Source of the DNA: Candidatus Saccharibacteria bacterium RIFCSPHIGHO2_12_FULL_44_22
GTDB lineage: Bacteria > Patescibacteriota > Saccharimonadia > Saccharimonadales > Saccharimonadaceae
Reading direction: 5' to 3'
NCBI GenBank assembly: GCA_001790515.1
Contig: MGCS01000013.1
Coordinates: 86,874-150,873 of the forward strand
DNA length: 64,000 nucleotides
The notes below the pieces were generated by a model that worked only from the letters and a program-made list of their open reading frames with translations, had not been told where the DNA came from and did not search any database. Made by a program: the position numbers and the translations under genes. Below are positions 61,763-64,000 of this stretch, piece by piece (the first letter of the stretch is position 1; each line of letters starts with the position of its first letter).

Positions 61763-61783
61763 TAGTCCAAAGTATGCTATAAT
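61755..61783 (+). promoter_or_regulatory. Promoter of the 166-aa orphan
   Basis: TTGTTT (61755-61760), a 17-nt spacer ending TGC and consensus TATAAT (61778-61783). The leader is about 50 nt with AGGAGATGAG before the ATG. Confidence 0.75.
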
Positions 61784-61841
61784 ATAAATATGCGGTGATA
61801 TACTTCACTTGCACATTACGAGCACAGGAGATGAGATAAAC

Positions 61842-62342
61842 ATGACCGTCACCAAACGTGGATCACGCGTCATCAATTCTCGCACGGATGAATCAGGGTT
61901 GCTTCGGAGCTTTCAGCATGGGATCGTCGAAACCGTACTCCCTGGATCGATCGAGTATTCCAAGGATCTTGCGGAATATTTCGATGGCGGCGTCAACCTT
62001 ACGATTCGTGAAGTTGACGGGGAGTCGTACGCATCAACTTGGTTTCTCAGCGACGCCATCATCAACAGCGGTGGACGCATCACAGAGTTCCTCGTTGCGC
62101 AGGAGGCGGATGTCGAATTCGAGGTGTACGACGTATCTTGGTGTGTACGAGGTGTCTACTATCTGAGATTCTTCCCGGGAATGGGAGGTTGGGCTGCAGA
62201 TCGTCAGTGCGTGTACCAGTGGGAAGGCGGTGATGTCGACCACTTGGAGGACAACCACATCGCGATGAGTCGTCTGCTGTCAGTGGATTCACTGTCGCCG
62301 TACTTCTCACGTCTGATCTATCAGCTGGCACAAGGGCGATAG
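61842..62342 (+). CDS. GC-balanced orphan protein (166 aa)
   Basis: A soluble protein with an acidic, beta-rich look (ADVEFEVYDVSWCVRGVYYLRFFPG, about 89-113) and no recognised motif or signal. Codons such as CTC, GTC, GAC and GAG are frequent, unlike the flanking fusA and tuf. It is monocistronic with a consensus promoter and an AGGAG ribosome site, which rejects the longer frame from 61809. It resembles the orphans at 7561, 35765 and 53715 in this layout. The function is unknown. Confidence 0.75.
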   Translation: MTVTKRGSRVINSRTDESGLLRSFQHGIVETVLPGSIEYSKDLAEYFDGGVNLTIREVDGESYASTWFLSDAIINSGGRITEFLVAQEADVEFEVYDVSWCVRGVYYLRFFPGMGGWAADRQCVYQWEGGDVDHLEDNHIAMSRLLSVDSLSPYFSRLIYQLAQGR

Positions 62343-62356
62343 ATCGATCCCTCTCC

Positions 62357-62389
62357 GACAAGTGCCCGCCATATGGCGTCGTACTTGTC
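62357..62389 (+). terminator. Stem-loop after the 166-aa orphan
   Basis: GACAAGT/ACTTGTC enclose a second palindrome CGCCATATGGCG. No clear U-tract follows, so termination is uncertain. Confidence 0.5.
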
Positions 62390-62472
62390 ACGTGCTCTTA
62401 TCGTCAACAATTTCAGATTGTTCTGATGAGTCCGATTCATTCGAATCCGTAGGACGAAACGATAACAAACCC

Positions 62473-62501
62473 TTTACGTCCAGATAAAAAACCTGTATAA
62501 T
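62473..62501 (+). promoter_or_regulatory. tuf promoter
   Basis: TTTACG (62473-62478), a 17-nt spacer and consensus TATAAT (62496-62501). The leader is about 65 nt with CAGGAGAT before the ATG. Confidence 0.8.
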
Positions 62502-62572
62502 TGTCTTCATACGTCGTGGAGCTTCTTTGCGGCTGTGCGCGAAAATTTAAGTAATCAGGAGATATATCCACA

Positions 62573-63754
62573 ATGGCAGATTTCGATCGAACCAAGCCTC
62601 ACGTCAACGTTGGTACTATGGGCCACGTCGACCACGGTAAAACAACTTTGACAGCAGCTATCACTCACGTCCTAGCGAAGCGTCTTCCAAGTGACACTAA
62701 CAAACCTCGTAACTACGACGAAATTGACAACGCTCCAGAAGAAAAAGCTCGTGGTATCACGATTGCTTCATCTCACCAGGAATACGAATCAGAAGCTCGT
62801 CACTACGCACACGTCGACATGCCAGGTCACGCCGACTACGTCAAAAACATGATCACAGGTGCTGCACAGATCGACGGAGCAATCCTCGTTGTTGCTGCAA
62901 ACGATGGTCCATTGCCACAGACACGTGAACACGTGCTTCTTGCAAAGCAGGTTGGCGTGCCAAAGATCGTTGTCTTCCTAAACAAGATGGACCTTGCAGA
63001 TCCAGAACTCGTCGAACTCGTCGAGATGGACATCCAAGAACTTCTTGCCAAGAACGGATTTGACGATGCTGCACCGATCATCAAGGGTTCTGCTACCAAA
63101 GCTCTTGACGGTGATCCAGAGAACGAAGATGCTATCATGGAACTTGTCAAAGCACTTGACGAATACGTTCCAGAGCCAACACGTGACCTAGACAAAGACT
63201 TTCTTATGCCAATCGAGGACGTATTCTCGATCAAGGGTCGTGGTACAGTTGCGACTGGTCGTATCGAGCAGGGTATCATCAAGATCAACGACCCAGTTGA
63301 GATTGTTGGTATCAAAGCTTCACAGAACTCAGTTGTTACCGGTATCGAAGCGTTCAAAAAGAATCTTAACCAAGGTCAAGCTGGCGACAACGCTGGACTA
63401 CTCCTTCGTGGTATCGAGCGTGAACAAATCGAACGCGGTCAAGTTATCGCAAAACCTGGCTCAATCACTCCTCATACAGAGTTTGAAGCAGAAGTATACA
63501 TCCTAAAGAAAGAAGAGGGTGGCCGACACACTCCTTTCTCAAAGGGTTACAAACCACAGTTCTACTTCCGTACTACTGATGTTACTGGTGAAGTTGAACT
63601 TCCAGCTGACAAAGAAATGGTTATGCCTGGTGATACATTGACATTCAAGGTTACTCTTCAGGCGCCTATCGCTATGGAGCAGGGTCTTAACTTTGCTATC
63701 CGCGAAGGTGGCCGTACTGTTGGTGCTGGTGTTGTTACCAAGATCACTAAATAA
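62573..63754 (+). CDS. tuf: Translation elongation factor Tu
   Basis: It delivers aminoacyl-tRNA to the ribosome. The 393-residue protein has G1 GHVDHGKTT (about 17-25), RGITI (about 61-65), DMPGH (about 82-86, with M in place of the common C), NKMD (about 137-140), then domains II and III ending [10 protein letters not shown]. Codon use is strongly biased, as expected for a highly expressed gene. It has its own promoter and terminator. Confidence 0.98.
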   Translation: MADFDRTKPHVNVGTMGHVDHGKTTLTAAITHVLAKRLPSDTNKPRNYDEIDNAPEEKARGITIASSHQEYESEARHYAHVDMPGHADYVKNMITGAAQIDGAILVVAANDGPLPQTREHVLLAKQVGVPKIVVFLNKMDLADPELVELVEMDIQELLAKNGFDDAAPIIKGSATKALDGDPENEDAIMELVKALDEYVPEPTRDLDKDFLMPIEDVFSIKGRGTVATGRIEQGIIKINDPVEIVGIKASQNSVVTGIEAFKKNLNQGQAGDNAGLLLRGIEREQIERGQVIAKPGSITPHTEFEAEVYILKKEEGGRHTPFSKGYKPQFYFRTTDVTGEVELPADKEMVMPGDTLTFKVTLQAPIAMEQGLNFAIREGGRTVGAGVVTKITK

Positions 63755-63772
63755 TTAGATCTCTAATTAATA

Positions 63773-63803
63773 AAATACCTCCGAGCAATCGGAGGTATTT
63801 TTG
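63773..63803. terminator. Bidirectional terminator after tuf
   Basis: AAATACCTCCGA-GCAA-TCGGAGGTATTT followed by TTGTTAT. On the minus strand it lies just after the stop of the partial gene. Confidence 0.92.
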
Positions 63804-64000
63804 TTATGCGGACTGATATGCTGTGGCGAAATTTGCTGGTGGCCGATGAATGTAATCAAGTGCACTCTGGGTGTATCGAATTGATTGATCGTCTTTGGAT
63901 ATTACAAATGATTGCAGTGCATCGACAAGTGATGTATGCGTGTGATAGATGTTTCCAGTCTGAAAGCTAATGTCCGCCTGCAAAAGGAGGAGTCCTTGCA
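63804..64000 (-). CDS. 3' end of an unidentified gene, running in from beyond the window
   Basis: One minus-strand frame is open from the window end to a TAA at 63806-63804, giving about 65 C-terminal residues that end FATAYQSA. The other two minus frames are closed within about 100 nt. It contains a His/Thr-rich patch (IYHTHTS) and a charged stretch (SKDDQSIRYT). It abuts the tuf terminator, as convergent genes in this window usually do. The protein is not recognised. Confidence 0.55.
   Translation of the reverse strand, partial: QGLLLLQADISFQTGNIYHTHTSLVDALQSFVISKDDQSIRYTQSALDYIHRPPANFATAYQSA

Noticed and set aside
1..64000. Alternative genetic code with TGA as Gly or Trp
   Set aside because: TGA ends several genes at sensible positions (for example 8304, 14590, 44160), followed by terminators or overlapping starts, and core proteins read through without internal TGA.

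Overview
The window is a compact bacterial chromosome segment. It most resembles Candidatus Saccharibacteria (TM7, Patescibacteria/CPR). The reasons are short spacers, small operons, many short lineage-restricted proteins, a tail-fibre-like 'PQPGxDxGxWG' protein start, an LPxTG surface protein, a type IV pilus ATPase, and no biosynthetic genes in view. TGA is used as a stop, so the standard code applies, which argues against Gracilibacteria and Absconditabacteria. This assignment is inference from gene content. No rRNA lies in the window.

Layout. 1-9 kb: the 3' end of dnaE, a flavin reductase, an rRNA/tRNA methylase, a pilB-like ATPase, rplS, an RNase HII-YraN fusion, a GC-rich orphan gene with its own promoter and terminator, and an HD phosphohydrolase. 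9-15 kb: aminopeptidase N, a secreted HNH nuclease divergent from it, a large tail-fibre-like protein and a J-domain protein. 15-26 kb: nusA, clpC under a perfect CIRCE operator, a membrane HExxH protein, radA, a PIN-TRAM protein and a class A penicillin-binding protein. 26-37 kb: tyrS, a YibE/F protein, a HAD phosphatase, recG, a zinc phospholipase/nuclease-like protein, rsmD, two tRNA-Leu genes, an FAD oxidase, and a repeat-rich spacer with a nested inverted-repeat insertion. 37-46 kb: a SPOUT methylase, an LPKTG surface protein, an attenuator-controlled operon ending in hisS, tig, several small genes, and clpP under a second CIRCE-type operator. 46-64 kb: rpoB-rpoC, two small orphan genes, rpsL-rpsG, an aldo-keto reductase, yggT-yajQ, a lipid kinase/PAP2/membrane operon, fusA, an orphan gene, tuf, and the 3' end of a gene on the minus strand.

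Regulation is unusually readable. Many genes have an extended -10 (TGN-TATAAT-like) placed 6-10 nt before the ATG, so their mRNAs should be leaderless or nearly so. Both Clp genes carry CIRCE-type operators over the -35 region, which suggests HrcA control of the ClpCP protease. A 17-codon, His-rich, leaderless ORF followed by a terminator and a mutually exclusive antiterminator pairing precedes a three-gene operon that ends in histidyl-tRNA synthetase. This looks like classical histidine attenuation and is the strongest candidate for something not yet described here.

Non-coding structure is also rich. A modular multi-hairpin interspersed repeat occurs in at least three spacers, and one copy is split by an element with perfect 27-bp inverted ends. 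Diverged tandem copies of the tRNA-Leu 5' end lie directly upstream of that tRNA.
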